Counted from the first letter of the stretch, positions 36,240 through 46,327 are shown. The stretch: DNA of 64,000 nucleotides from an uncultured Oscillospiraceae bacterium (GCA_947630785.1 CANRIW010000003.1:1-64000), one strand, 5' to 3'. Numbers and translations: made by a program. The notes: a model not told the origin generated them from the sequence alone.

Positions 36240-37556
36240 TCAGTTGTCCAGCAAAAAATCTGTCAGGCGGATGATCTTGATGCCGTCCTGCGTGACGGGG
36301 TTATCGCAGCTCCCCGCAACGACGATCTTCTCGTAGTTGTCCCGGATCATGCGCAGCGGTGTCAGCTCCCGTTCGCGGGTAGCGGGATCGTTCATAGACT
36401 CGGTGACCTGGATGTATCGCTTCTCCGTCGCCGTGGCGGCGATAAAGTCTACCTCCCGATTGCCCACCTTTCCGATGGCCACATCATATCCACGGCGGAG
36501 CAGTTCAAAGTACACCACGTTCTCGATCATGTGTCCCGTGTCCATATCCCGGAACCCCAGCAGGTAGTTGCGCAGGCCGACATCCACAATGTAGTACTTT
36601 CCCAGCGTCCGCAGATATTCTTTCCCCTTGACATCAAACCGCTTGATCTCGTAGAATACAAAGGACTCCAGCAGGGCCGCCACATAGGCCTGGACGGTCT
36701 GGGCTGCCGGCTTCTTGCGGTCGCCGTCTAGCAGACGCTCGTTCATCAGCGTGTTCCCGATGGTGGAGATAGAGGTGCTGTTGCCGATGTTGTCCGCCAA
36801 AAACATGATGATTTTCCGCAGCAGTTCCGGGTCGGTGAGCTGCCGCTGGCCCCGCCGCCGCTCCCGCTCTAGGATATCCCGCACCACCACGGTGGAGTAC
36901 ACCCCATCCAGCAGGGCCAGCGCCTTGTCGGTGTCCAGCCCCACGTCTGCGATGCCCGGCATCCCGCCGAATTTCAGGTATGCCTCCAGCAGTTCCTGGG
37001 GCTCATAGCTCTCGCCGTCTCCGTCATAGACGCGCCGGCGGAGCGCCCCGGCGGGGCCCCTGCTTTCCCGCACCTCATAGCCGTGGAAGTCCAAAAACTC
37101 CTTGAAGGACAACGGCAGCATCTTGATCTCCACGCTCCGCCCGGCCAGGTATGTGGCGTACTCGGAGGACAGCAGATAGGCATTGGAGCCGGTCACGTAG
37201 ATGTCGCAGTCGAAGTCCACCCGGAAGGAGTTCACGGCATCCTGCCACTGGTCCACCCGCTGGATCTCGTCCAGGAACAGGTAGGCCCGCCCAGTCTCCG
37301 GTAGCCGCTCCTTCACATGGCGGTACAGCCCCTCGGCGGTCATCCCTCGGAACTCCATGGACTCAAAATTCATCTCTATGATCTGTTCCGCCTTTACGCC
37401 GGTCTCCCGCAGATGCCGGGCCATCAGGCGGAGCAGGCTGGACTTGCCACACCGGCGGATGCCTGTGATGACCTTGACGGGCTCCGTGTCCTGGAACGCG
37501 ATCAGGCGGTTCAGGTACAGGTCCCGATTTTTCAGTTCGGACGGCTGTTTCCGCAT
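36240..37556 (-). CDS. AAA ATPase with DUF4143-type C-terminal domain
   Basis: VKVITGIRRCGKSSLLRLMARHL, YLFLDEIQRVDQW, IYVTGSNAYLLSSEYATYLAGRSVEIKMLPLSFKEFL. Confidence 0.85.
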   Translation of the reverse strand: MRKQPSELKNRDLYLNRLIAFQDTEPVKVITGIRRCGKSSLLRLMARHLRETGVKAEQIIEMNFESMEFRGMTAEGLYRHVKERLPETGRAYLFLDEIQRVDQWQDAVNSFRVDFDCDIYVTGSNAYLLSSEYATYLAGRSVEIKMLPLSFKEFLDFHGYEVRESRGPAGALRRRVYDGDGESYEPQELLEAYLKFGGMPGIADVGLDTDKALALLDGVYSTVVVRDILERERRRGQRQLTDPELLRKIIMFLADNIGNSTSISTIGNTLMNERLLDGDRKKPAAQTVQAYVAALLESFVFYEIKRFDVKGKEYLRTLGKYYIVDVGLRNYLLGFRDMDTGHMIENVVYFELLRRGYDVAIGKVGNREVDFIAATATEKRYIQVTESMNDPATRERELTPLRMIRDNYEKIVVAGSCDNPVTQDGIKIIRLTDFLLDN

Positions 37557-37665
37557 GGCGATCACCTCTGCTGACAGGATACCACACGATGAACAAAAAA
37601 TCAAGTTTTTAGAATCAAAGTTTATAAACTTTCAAAATCCAAAAGTTTTTTACATGGCTCGACAT

Positions 37666-37797
37666 TGCTAACAGAATGCTAACAAACTACCGCAAAACCC
37701 GCTTTTTCACCCTCTGTCTGAATCCGTTGAAATTGCCCGGAAAGTTCGCAAAACGCTTAGAAGTACAAGGGTTTCCGCCGTTTTCAGGTGCTAACAG
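37666..37797 (+). repeat. TGCTAACA repeats near right end, putative integrase arm sites
   Basis: tgctaacagaatgctaacaaa (37666-37686) and gttttcagg-tgctaacag (37780-37797); similar words at 23239-23270. Confidence 0.55.
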
Positions 37798-37837
37798 AGG
37801 ACGGACGAGGACGCCGGAGGACGCCCGGTTTTAAGGG

Positions 37838-37895
37838 CTCGAAATCAGGTGTACCAGCAATGATACCGTGGGTTCGAATCCCACCCGCTTCGCCA
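37838..37895 (+). pseudogene. 3' half of tRNA-Ser(CGA) split at the anticodon loop (right boundary, attR-like)
   Basis: ctcgaaatcaggtgtaccagcaatgataccgtgggttcgaatcccacccgcttcgcca. Confidence 0.85.
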
Positions 37896-38049
37896 CGCCG
37901 GGAACGTCCTGAGGATGGCGGAAAAACGCAAGCATTTCCCCTGCCGTCCTCAGGACGCCTCCTCTCTCCCCATACAAAACCAAAGAGGCGCAAAAATACT
38001 TATTTTTGCTATTGACAATCCGAAATTTTTCTGCTATTCTACTTGAGCA

Positions 38050-38185
38050 AAACAAAGCAGGTGCAGCGCCGCTGTCCTCACCTCCCGCCGCGGGCGAAGG
38101 GGTCAACATGGTGGAACGACACGCGTGAGGCGTGCTGTTTCGTTGTGGACGTGGGCGCTCTCCGCTCACGTTTGTTTTTGTCCTA
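38050..38185 (+). ncRNA. Putative L20-type leader/attenuator upstream of infC-rpmI-rplT
   Basis: Structured ~140-nt leader ending in hairpin acgtgggcg-ctctc-cgctcacgt then tttgttttt. Confidence 0.55.
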
Positions 38186-38201
38186 CAGGAGGTGTTTGAC
38201 C

Positions 38202-38723
38202 ATAGCTAACACGGCTCATCAGATCAACGAAGAGATCCGGGACCGGGAGGTGCGGCTCATCGGAGCCGACGGCGCTCAGCTGGGCGTCATGTCCGCCGCC
38301 GAGGCGCAGCATCACGCCGACGAGGCCGGACTGGACCTGGTGAAGATCTCTCCCACCGCCGTCCCCCCCGTGTGCAAGCTCATGGACTACGGCAAGTACC
38401 GGTTCGAGCAGTCCAAGCGGGAAAAAGAGGCCCGCAAGAACCAGCACGTGGTGGAGGTGAAGGAGATCCGCATGTCTCCCGGCATCGACAGCGGCGACTT
38501 CAACACCAAGCTGCGCAACGCCCAGAAGTTTTTGAGCGAGGGCAACCGGGTGAAGGTCACCGTGCGCTTCCGGGGCCGTGAGATGGCCCACACCGACATC
38601 GGCAAGAACCTTCTGCTGGAGTTTGCCGGACAGTGCGGCGAGGTGGCCAATCTGGACAAGGAGCCCAAGCTGGAGGGCCGGCACATGTCCATCTTCCTGT
38701 CCGCCAGGTCCGCCAAAAAGTAA
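38202..38723 (+). CDS. infC: Translation initiation factor IF-3, probable AUA start
   Basis: [35 protein letters not shown]...[14 protein letters not shown] aggagg at 38187-38192, 9 nt before ATA. Confidence 0.88.
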   Translation: MANTAHQINEEIRDREVRLIGADGAQLGVMSAAEAQHHADEAGLDLVKISPTAVPPVCKLMDYGKYRFEQSKREKEARKNQHVVEVKEIRMSPGIDSGDFNTKLRNAQKFLSEGNRVKVTVRFRGREMAHTDIGKNLLLEFAGQCGEVANLDKEPKLEGRHMSIFLSARSAKK

Positions 38724-38770
38724 ACCCCGCGGCCCAAAGCCGCCATCACATGACAAAGGAGAATACCGCC

Positions 38771-38974
38771 ATGCCCAAAGTCAAGACCCACAGCGGCGCC
38801 AAGAAGCGCTTCAAGCTGACCAAGAACGGCCTCGTCAAGCGCGCTCACGCCTACAAGAGCCACCTGCTGAACGGCCACGGCAAGACCCGCAAGCTCAAGA
38901 GAGGCCTCCGCAAGGGCGCCTACGCCGACGTGACCAATCAGGCCACCGTCAAGCGCATGATCCCCTATAAATAA
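38771..38974 (+). CDS. rpmI: 50S ribosomal protein L35
   Basis: [33 protein letters not shown]. Confidence 0.97.
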   Translation: MPKVKTHSGAKKRFKLTKNGLVKRAHAYKSHLLNGHGKTRKLKRGLRKGAYADVTNQATVKRMIPYK

Positions 38975-39014
38975 GGTTTCAACTCATTTACTCATAACAG
39001 GAGGCTGAACGACA

Positions 39015-39371
39015 ATGGCAAGAGTCAAGGGCGCGATGATGACGCGCAAGAGAAGGAATAAGATCCTCAAGCTGGCCAAGGGCTACTGGGGCGCCAAGAG
39101 CAAGCACTTCAAGATGGCCAACGAGCAGGTGATGAAGTCCCTGCAGTACGCCTACACCGGCCGCCGGCTGAAGAAGCGCGACTTCCGTCAGCTGTGGATC
39201 GCCCGGATCAGCGCCGGGTGCAAGATGAACGGCATGAACTACTCCACCTTCATGCACGGCCTGAAGCTGGCCGGCGTGGAGATCAACCGCAAGATGCTGG
39301 CTGAGATGGCCGTCAACGACAAGGCCGCCTTCGCCCAGCTCACCGGCGTGGTCAAGGAGAAGCTGGCCTGA
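39015..39371 (+). CDS. rplT: 50S ribosomal protein L20
   Basis: [47 protein letters not shown]. Confidence 0.97.
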   Translation: MARVKGAMMTRKRRNKILKLAKGYWGAKSKHFKMANEQVMKSLQYAYTGRRLKKRDFRQLWIARISAGCKMNGMNYSTFMHGLKLAGVEINRKMLAEMAVNDKAAFAQLTGVVKEKLA

Positions 39372-39389
39372 ACCGCATAAAGGCATGAA

Positions 39390-39423
39390 AACTCCCGGTT
39401 CCAAAAAGGACCGGGAGTTTTTG
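39390..39423 (+). terminator. Terminator of infC-rpmI-rplT
   Basis: actcccggttcc-aaaaa-ggaccgggagttttt. Confidence 0.8.
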
Positions 39424-39620
39424 CGTAGATCGCCGTCCGACAGATGGGCGGCGGGGCCTCGACGGCGGCGCGGACCTCCCGGTCTGAAAAAAGGGATTGC
39501 AATTCTCTCCCCATGCTGATACAATAGTCGCGCCGGAGGAACTGACCCGGACGGGCAGCCACCCCGGCGGGACAACTGAATACGATACAGTTGCGAGAAA
39601 TGCAGAAAGGAAGAAGCAAA

Positions 39621-41246
39621 ATGCCCAAGCTCTTGAAACGGGCCCTTTTGCTGCTCGTCGTCGCGGCCATGCTCGCGGCCTCACTGTGCGCCTGCACAGG
39701 AGGCACGCAGTCCGGCACCGGCCCCTCGGCGCCTGCACAATCGGGCGAGTTACCCCCCGAGTCCGCCACTCCCACTGAGGAGTCGGAAGGGAAGAACTCA
39801 GTCACGGTAGGTATCGCGCAGGACCTGGACACCCTCGATCCCCACATGGCGGTGAACGCCGGGACCAGCGAGGTGCTGTTCAACCTCTTCGAAGGACTGG
39901 TGAAGGCCAGTCCCGACGGCGGAGTGATCCCCGCTGTCGCCAGTGGCTGGGATGTGTCCCCCGACGGGCTCACCTACACCTTCACCCTGCGGGAAGGCGT
40001 CACCTTCCACAACGGGGCCCCCGTCACCGTCGAAGACGTCCTGTACTCACTGAGACGCTGCAACGGCGGGGAGAATGATGGGGTGCCCATCGTCTCCTCT
40101 TTTATTTTGGACCCCGCCACCGGGGAGAGCCTCATCAAGTCCATCGAGCCCGGTGAGGGGGACCAGGTGGTCGTCACCCTGGCGGAGCCCCGCCTGGAGT
40201 TCCCCTACTTCCTCACCGCCGCCCACATCATCCCCGCGGACTCCGGCTCCACCATCGGCTCGAACCCCATCGGCACCGGCCCCTTCTCTTTCGTCTCCTT
40301 CACCCCCCAGGAGAGCCTGACGGTGAAGCGGTACGACGGCTACTGGGGCGACCCCGCCTCCCTGGACGAGGTCACCTTCCGCATCTACACCGGGGCCTCC
40401 GCCGTCAGCTCCATGGTGATGGCCCTCCAGGCCGGCTCCCTGGACCTGGTGATCCACCTGCCCAGCACCTACGCCGACCAGGTGGGGGACTGCGCCGTCC
40501 TCCAGAGCACCATGAAGCTGGTCCAGGCCCTCTACATCAACAACGCCGTCGAGCCCTTTGACGACGTGCGGGTGCGCCAGGCCATGTACTACGCCATCGA
40601 CGTGCCCGAGATCATCGACATGGTGTGCGACGGGGCGGGGGTGCCCACCGGCACCAGCATGTATCCCGCCCAGCAGCGGTACTTCCTGCCCGAGCTGGCC
40701 GAGACCTACACCCAGGACATCGAAAAGGCGAAGCAGCTCCTGGCCGACGCCGGCTATCCCGACGGCTTCGACATGACCATCACCGTCCCCTCCAACTACG
40801 CCCAGCACGTGGACACCGGTGTGATCATCTCTGAACAGCTGGAGGCCGTGGGCATCAACGCCGAGGTGGTCTCCGTGCAGTGGGAGACCTGGGTCAGCGA
40901 CGTATACAAGGGCCGGAACTTTGAGACCACCGTGTCCGGCATCTCCGCCAGCGACATGACCGCCCGGGAGATGCTGGTGCGCTACGCCTCCGACCACAGC
41001 AAGAACTTCATCAACTTCTCCGACGCGGAGTATGACGAGGTCACCGCCAAGGCCCAGACCACCCTGGATGAGAGCGAGCAGATGGCCCTCTACAAGCGGG
41101 CGGAGCAGATCCTGAACGAGCAGGCCGCCTCCCTGTGGCTCCAGGACCTGTGCGAGCTGGTGGCCATCTCCCCGGAGCTGGACCCCGACAGCTTCACGTT
41201 CTACTGCACCTATGTGCTGGATATGTCCAGCGTCAGATTCAAATAA
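39621..41246 (+). CDS. ABC transporter substrate-binding protein (oligopeptide/nickel type)
   Basis: Lipobox ASLCACTGG; VTVGIAQDLDTLDPHMAVNAGTSEVLFNLFEGLVK. Confidence 0.93.
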   Translation: MPKLLKRALLLLVVAAMLAASLCACTGGTQSGTGPSAPAQSGELPPESATPTEESEGKNSVTVGIAQDLDTLDPHMAVNAGTSEVLFNLFEGLVKASPDGGVIPAVASGWDVSPDGLTYTFTLREGVTFHNGAPVTVEDVLYSLRRCNGGENDGVPIVSSFILDPATGESLIKSIEPGEGDQVVVTLAEPRLEFPYFLTAAHIIPADSGSTIGSNPIGTGPFSFVSFTPQESLTVKRYDGYWGDPASLDEVTFRIYTGASAVSSMVMALQAGSLDLVIHLPSTYADQVGDCAVLQSTMKLVQALYINNAVEPFDDVRVRQAMYYAIDVPEIIDMVCDGAGVPTGTSMYPAQQRYFLPELAETYTQDIEKAKQLLADAGYPDGFDMTITVPSNYAQHVDTGVIISEQLEAVGINAEVVSVQWETWVSDVYKGRNFETTVSGISASDMTAREMLVRYASDHSKNFINFSDAEYDEVTAKAQTTLDESEQMALYKRAEQILNEQAASLWLQDLCELVAISPELDPDSFTFYCTYVLDMSSVRFK

Positions 41247-41252
41247 CGGCAA

Positions 41253-41287
41253 AACACCCCCACGGGAGTTCTTTTCCCGTGGGGGTA
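41253..41287 (+). terminator. Hairpin between substrate-binding protein and permease genes
   Basis: acccccacggga-gttctt-ttcccgtgggggt. Confidence 0.7.
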
Positions 41288-41351
41288 AGCCCCTTTCCGG
41301 CTTTATGGAAGGAAATGGGCCGCATTTTCTGATTGAAAGGGGGCCGTCCCC

Positions 41352-42293
41352 TTGGCAAAAGCGATCATAAAACGGGTGCTGCTGCTCATCGGCACCCTGC
41401 TGCTGGTGACGCTGCTGGCCTTTTTCGCCTTCTCCGTCATCCCCGGCGACCCCACCGAGGCCGTCCTGGGCATGGACGCCACCGACGCCCAGATCGCCGC
41501 CTTCCGGGAGCGGATGGGCCTGGACCTGCCCCTGTGGCAGCGGTACCTGAAATGGCTGGGGGAGTTCGTCACCGGCGACTTTGGGGACTCCTTCAACTTT
41601 CACATGCCGGTGGCCCAGCTGCTGCTGCCCAAGGTGGGGGCCACCCTGACCCTGGCGGCCCTGGCCTTCGTCCTCATCGTGGTCCTCTCCATCCCCCTGG
41701 GGCTGCTGTGCGCCCGGTTCGCCGGCAGCTGGCCCGACAAGGTCCTCACCGTGCTGGACCAGCTGGCCATGTCGGTGCCCGGCTTCGTGCTGGGCATCGG
41801 CATCATGTACCTGTTCGCCCTGGTGCTCCGCTGGTTCCGGCCGGAGTACGTCCCCCTGTCGGCGGGGCTGCTGCCCCACCTGTGGTATATGCTCTTCCCC
41901 GCCCTGGCGGTGGCCATCCCCAAAAGCGCCATGACGGTGCGGCTGCTCCGGGGCTCGGTGCTGGGGGAGCTGGGCCAGGACTACGTCCGCACGGCGTACA
42001 GCAAGGGCCGGTCCCGGTCCTCGGTGCTGTGGGGCCATGTGCTGCGCAACGCCATGATCCCGGTGGTCACCTTCCTGGCCATGACCATCGCCGAGATATT
42101 GACCGGCTCCATCGTGGTGGAGCAGGTGTTCGGCGTGGCGGGGGTGGGCCGCATCCTGGTCACCTCCATCGGCAACCGGGACTATCCGGTGGTCCAGGCC
42201 ATCGTGGCCCTGGTGGCCATCGTGGTGGTGTGCTGCAATTTCCTGGCCGACATCCTCTACCGGGTGATGGACCCCCGGATCGACGGGAGGTGA
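41352..42293 (+). CDS. Oligopeptide-type ABC permease 1
   Basis: KRVLLLIGTLLLVTLLAFFAFSVIPGDP; EILTGSIVVEQVFGVAGVGRILVTSI; TTG start. Confidence 0.92.
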   Translation: MAKAIIKRVLLLIGTLLLVTLLAFFAFSVIPGDPTEAVLGMDATDAQIAAFRERMGLDLPLWQRYLKWLGEFVTGDFGDSFNFHMPVAQLLLPKVGATLTLAALAFVLIVVLSIPLGLLCARFAGSWPDKVLTVLDQLAMSVPGFVLGIGIMYLFALVLRWFRPEYVPLSAGLLPHLWYMLFPALAVAIPKSAMTVRLLRGSVLGELGQDYVRTAYSKGRSRSSVLWGHVLRNAMIPVVTFLAMTIAEILTGSIVVEQVFGVAGVGRILVTSIGNRDYPVVQAIVALVAIVVVCCNFLADILYRVMDPRIDGR

Positions 42294-42297
42294 GGGC

Positions 42298-43104
42298 GTG
42301 AAGCGGAAGAACTGGTATCTGGCCGCGGGGACCGCCCTCACGGTCATCATGACAGCCTGGACCGTCCTGGGCTTTTTCTGGACCCCCTACGACCCCTCCG
42401 CCCGCAGCTCGGCGGACAAGTACGCCCTGCCCTCCCTGGCTCACCCCTTCGGGTGCGACTATATGGGCCGGGACATCTTCTCCCGCGCCCTGGAGGGGGC
42501 GGGCACCACGCTCACCATCGCGGCGGCGGTGCTGGTCATCGGCTTCGTGTTCGGGCTGCTCATCGGGGCCCTCTGCGGGTACTACGGCGGCGCGGCCGAC
42601 GCCCTCATCATGCGCCTGTGCGACGCGGTCTCCGCCTTCCCCAGCATCCTGCTGGCCCTGGTGGCCATCGCCCTGCTGGGCCGGGGCAAGTACAATATCA
42701 TCGCCGCCCTGGGGGTGCTGTTCGTCCCCAGCTTCGCCCGGCTGGTGCGGGGGGAATTCCTCAAGCAGCGGGACCGGGACTATGTGAAGTCCGCCAAGCT
42801 GATGGGGGTGTCCGACCTCCGCATCATCTTCGTCCACATCCTGCCCAACACCTGGCCGGTGCTGCTGTCGGGGCTCACCATCGGCTTCAACAACGCCGTC
42901 CTGGCCGAGGCGTCCATGAGCTACCTGGGCGTGGGCGTCAGCCCCACCGAGCCCAGCCTGGGCTATATGCTCAGCGAGTCCCAGGCCTATCTGCTGAAGG
43001 CCCCCTGGTTCACCGCCTTCCCCGCCCTGGTCATCATCCTGCTGATTTTGGGCGTGGGCCTGGTGGGCGAGGGCGTCCGCGGGGAACTGGGGGTGGAACC
43101 ATGA
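42298..43104 (+). CDS. Oligopeptide-type ABC permease 2
   Basis: HPFGCDYMGRDIFSRALEGAGTTLTIAAAVLVIG; GTG start. Confidence 0.92.
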   Translation: MKRKNWYLAAGTALTVIMTAWTVLGFFWTPYDPSARSSADKYALPSLAHPFGCDYMGRDIFSRALEGAGTTLTIAAAVLVIGFVFGLLIGALCGYYGGAADALIMRLCDAVSAFPSILLALVAIALLGRGKYNIIAALGVLFVPSFARLVRGEFLKQRDRDYVKSAKLMGVSDLRIIFVHILPNTWPVLLSGLTIGFNNAVLAEASMSYLGVGVSPTEPSLGYMLSESQAYLLKAPWFTAFPALVIILLILGVGLVGEGVRGELGVEP

Positions 43105-43910
43105 TGCTGGATATCCGGGACCTGTCCGTGGTCTTTCACGACGGGCCCCAGCCCTTCACCGCCGTGGACCGCTTCAACCTCCAGATGGACGCGGGGGAGG
43201 TGGTGGGCATCGTGGGCGAGTCCGGCTCCGGCAAGTCCATGACCGCCCACGCCCTCATGGGCATCATCCAAAGCCCCTATGCCGAAGTCACCGGCAAGGC
43301 CCTGTTCGACGGGACCGACCTGCTCTCCCTCTCCCCCCGGCAGCTCCGGGAGTACCAGGGGGACGAGCTGTCCATCATCTTCCAGGAGCCCATGACCAGC
43401 CTGGACCCCACCATGCGGGTGGGCAGACAGGTGGAGGAGGCCCTGCGGGTCCACGGCAAGCTGCCCCCGGCGGAGCGGAAGGCCCGCTCCCTGGCGGCCA
43501 TGCGCCTGGCCGGCCTGCCCGACCCGGAAAACCTTTGGGACGCCTGGCCCCACGAGCTGTCCGGCGGCATGCGCCAGCGGGTGATGATCGCCGCCGCCCT
43601 GGTGCTGCGGCCCAAGCTGCTCATCGCCGACGAGCCCACCACCGCCCTGGACGTGACCATCCAGGCCCAGATCCTGGAGACCTTGAAGGACATCAACCGC
43701 ACCGAAGGGGTGGCCATCCTGTTCATCTCCCACGACCTGGCGGTGGTCCGGGCCCTTTGCCCCCGTGTCCTGGTGATGAAGGAGGGCAGGATCGTGGAGT
43801 CCGGCCCCACCGAGGACATCTTCCGAACCCCCAGGGAGGACTACACCAGGCTGCTCATCTCCTCCCGGCCCACCCGGACCAAGCTGAAAGGGGGCGGCGT
43901 CCATGGCTGA
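43101..43910 (+). CDS. Oligopeptide-type ABC ATP-binding protein 1
   Basis: [47 protein letters not shown]. Confidence 0.94.
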   Translation: MMLDIRDLSVVFHDGPQPFTAVDRFNLQMDAGEVVGIVGESGSGKSMTAHALMGIIQSPYAEVTGKALFDGTDLLSLSPRQLREYQGDELSIIFQEPMTSLDPTMRVGRQVEEALRVHGKLPPAERKARSLAAMRLAGLPDPENLWDAWPHELSGGMRQRVMIAAALVLRPKLLIADEPTTALDVTIQAQILETLKDINRTEGVAILFISHDLAVVRALCPRVLVMKEGRIVESGPTEDIFRTPREDYTRLLISSRPTRTKLKGGGVHG

Positions 43911-44631
43911 GCCCATCTTCACCGTCTCCCACTTAAACAGCTTCTACGGCCGTGGGAAGGAACGCAAACAGGTCCTCCGGGACGTGTCGCTCACACTCTC
44001 CCCCGGCGAGGCCCTGGGCGTGGTGGGCGAGTCCGGCTCCGGCAAGTCCACCCTGGCCAAATCCCTGCTGGGCCTGGTCACCGACATCCAGGGGGAACTG
44101 GTGGTGAACAGCCCCCGGCCCCAGATGGTGTTTCAGGACCCCTACGGCTCCCTGAACCCCGCCAAAACGGTGGGCTGGATCCTGGAGGAGCCCCTCCGGG
44201 CCGCCGGGGTGAAGGATAAGGCGGAGCGCCGCCGCCGGGTGGAGGAGATGATCGCCCTGGTGGGCCTCTCCCCCGAACATCTGGCCCGCCGGCCCGCCAG
44301 ACTGTCCGGCGGCCAGCGCCAGCGGGTGGCCATCGCCGCCGCCCTGATCCAGGGCAGCCGCTTCCTGGTGCTGGACGAGCCCGTCTCCGCCCTGGACGTG
44401 ACCCTGCAGGCCCAGATCATGCGCCTGCTGGCCGACCTGAAGGAGCGGCTGGGGCTGTCTTACCTGTTTATCTCCCATGATCTGGCAGTGGTCTATCAGC
44501 TGTGCGACCGGGTGGCCGTCATGACCGGCGGTGAGATCGTGGAGCAGGGGGACGTGGACTACATCTATGACCACCCCCAGCACGAGTACACCAAAAAACT
44601 GCTGGCCGCCTCCCTGGCTCTGGACGGCTGA
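43903..44631 (+). CDS. Oligopeptide-type ABC ATP-binding protein 2
   Basis: [36 protein letters not shown]. Confidence 0.94.
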   Translation: MAEPIFTVSHLNSFYGRGKERKQVLRDVSLTLSPGEALGVVGESGSGKSTLAKSLLGLVTDIQGELVVNSPRPQMVFQDPYGSLNPAKTVGWILEEPLRAAGVKDKAERRRRVEEMIALVGLSPEHLARRPARLSGGQRQRVAIAAALIQGSRFLVLDEPVSALDVTLQAQIMRLLADLKERLGLSYLFISHDLAVVYQLCDRVAVMTGGEIVEQGDVDYIYDHPQHEYTKKLLAASLALDG

Positions 44632-44679
44632 TTTACCAGAAAATCCCTGGAAATTCCGGCCCCGCGTGCAACACAGTGA

Positions 44680-44722
44680 CGCAAAAAGAGTGGTTTTCTC
44701 TCCGAAAACCACTCTTTTTGCG
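44680..44722. terminator. Bidirectional terminator between ABC operon and gltX
   Basis: cgcaaaaagagtggttttc-tctcc-gaaaaccactctttttgcg, 19-bp arms. Confidence 0.88.
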
Positions 44723-44758
44723 CTTAAAACGCCCTTTGTGACAGGGCCAAAAACGGCC

Positions 44759-46255
44759 TCAGGCCAGTTTTTCCAGTCCCAGCCGCAGCCGGCGGAGGGT
44801 CTCCTCTTTGCCCAGGATGCGGCAGATCTCCACCGCGCCGCCGGGGGTGACCGCCTTGCCGGCGGCGGCGATGCGCACCGGCCACATGAGGGTGGCGTTC
44901 TTCACCCCCAGGGACTCGGCCAGGGCGATCAGCCCGTCGTGGATGTCGTCCTGAGCCCAGTTTTGCAGCCCCTCCAGCATGGGGATGGCGGCCTCCAGCA
45001 TGGCCCTGGACACCTGGGCGTCGGTCTTGGACTTCTTGTTGGTGAACAATTCCGTGTCATACTCCGGCAGCGCGTCAAAGAAGTCCACCTTGTCCGGGAT
45101 ATCGGACAGCTTCTCGCACCGGGCCTGGAGCAGGGCGGCGATGTCCGCCGCGTCGTAGGCGGGGTTCTTCACGCTCTGCCGGATCCAGGGCTCGGCGGCG
45201 GCGGCGAAGTCCTCCGGGGCCATGGCCCGCAGATAAGAGGCGTTGAAGTAGGTGAGCTTGGCCATGTCGAAGGCGGCGGGGGACTTGGAAACCCCCTCGA
45301 TGTCGAACACGGCGGCCAGCTCGTCCAGGGTGAAGAACTCCCGCTCGGCCAGCTCCCCCCGGGGGGCCCAGCCCAGCAGGGCCACGTAGTTCACCACCGC
45401 CTCGTTGAGGTACCCCTGGGCCATCAGGTCCTCGTAGGAGGGGTCCCCGTGGCGCTTGGACATCTTGCGGACGGCTCCCGTCTCGGGGTCGTTGATCATG
45501 ATGGAGGAGCAGTGGACGTAGGTGGGGATCTCCCAGCCGAAGGCCTTGTAGAGCAGGTCATACTTGGGCGCCGAGGACAAGTACTCCGCGCCCCGCACCA
45601 CATGGGTGATGCCCATGAGATGGTCGTCCACCACGTTGGCGAAGTTGTAGGTGGGCAGGCCGTCCCGCTTCAGCAGGATCTGGTCGTCCAGTTCCCCGTT
45701 CTCCACGGTGATGTCGCCGTAGACCGCGTCGTGGAAGGTGGTGCTGCCCTCGTGGGGGATGCGCTGGCGGATGACGTAAGGCTCGCCGGCCTCCACCCGG
45801 GCCTTGGCCTCGGCGGGGTCCAGGTCCCGGCAGGGGTCGTCGGAGCGCTCAAACTGGCCGCTGTCCTCCTTGGATTCGGCCTTTTCGCAGAAGCAGTAGT
45901 AGGCCGCCCCCTTCTCCACCAGCAGCTCCGCGTACTTTTTATAGAGGGGCCGCCGCTCAGTCTGGATGTAGGGGCCCACCGGGCCGCCCAGGTCGGGGCC
46001 CTCGTCCCAGGTAAGGCCGCAGCGGCGCATGGTGGCGTAGATCACGTCCACCGCGCCCTCCACCAGCCGGCCCTGGTCGGTGTCCTCGATGCGGAGGAGG
46101 AACCTGCCTCCCGCGTGCCGGGCGATGAGCCAGGTATACAGCGCCGTGCGCAGGTTCCCCACGTGCATATACCCCGTGGGGGAGGGGGCGAACCGGGTGC
46201 GCACCTCCCCGTGGGGGATGCGGGCCTCCATGTCGTCGAACCACTGCTTGTCCAT
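44759..46255 (-). CDS. gltX: Glutamyl-tRNA synthetase
   Basis: RFAPSPTGYMHVGNLRTALYTWLIAR; KMSKRHGD. Confidence 0.96.
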   Translation of the reverse strand: MDKQWFDDMEARIPHGEVRTRFAPSPTGYMHVGNLRTALYTWLIARHAGGRFLLRIEDTDQGRLVEGAVDVIYATMRRCGLTWDEGPDLGGPVGPYIQTERRPLYKKYAELLVEKGAAYYCFCEKAESKEDSGQFERSDDPCRDLDPAEAKARVEAGEPYVIRQRIPHEGSTTFHDAVYGDITVENGELDDQILLKRDGLPTYNFANVVDDHLMGITHVVRGAEYLSSAPKYDLLYKAFGWEIPTYVHCSSIMINDPETGAVRKMSKRHGDPSYEDLMAQGYLNEAVVNYVALLGWAPRGELAEREFFTLDELAAVFDIEGVSKSPAAFDMAKLTYFNASYLRAMAPEDFAAAAEPWIRQSVKNPAYDAADIAALLQARCEKLSDIPDKVDFFDALPEYDTELFTNKKSKTDAQVSRAMLEAAIPMLEGLQNWAQDDIHDGLIALAESLGVKNATLMWPVRIAAAGKAVTPGGAVEICRILGKEETLRRLRLGLEKLA

Positions 46256-46327
46256 TGAAACGACCTCCATGTCGCGTTTTTTCGGGAATTATTGTACCAA
46301 ACCCCGCTCCGTTTGTAAAGCAAAAAC

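Larger units (their letters stand above)
22998..37845. mobile_element. Integrative mobilizable element carrying type III RM, MobV relaxase and its own tRNA-Ser
   Basis: Bounded by halves of one tRNA-Ser(CGA) sharing core ctcgaaat; contains integrase, excisionase-like HTH, relaxase, oriT-like site. Confidence 0.8.

Noticed and set aside
35683-36336. 217-aa ORF and overlapping ORFs in the 35.8-36.2 kb intergenic region
   Set aside because: Arg/Gly/Pro-rich translations with several competing frames over the oriT-like hairpin region; no recognisable protein.
38050-38201. Upstream extension of infC to the ORF start at 38043
   Set aside because: The region folds as a leader with an attenuator hairpin and the translated extension has no IF-3 similarity; the SD lies at 38187.
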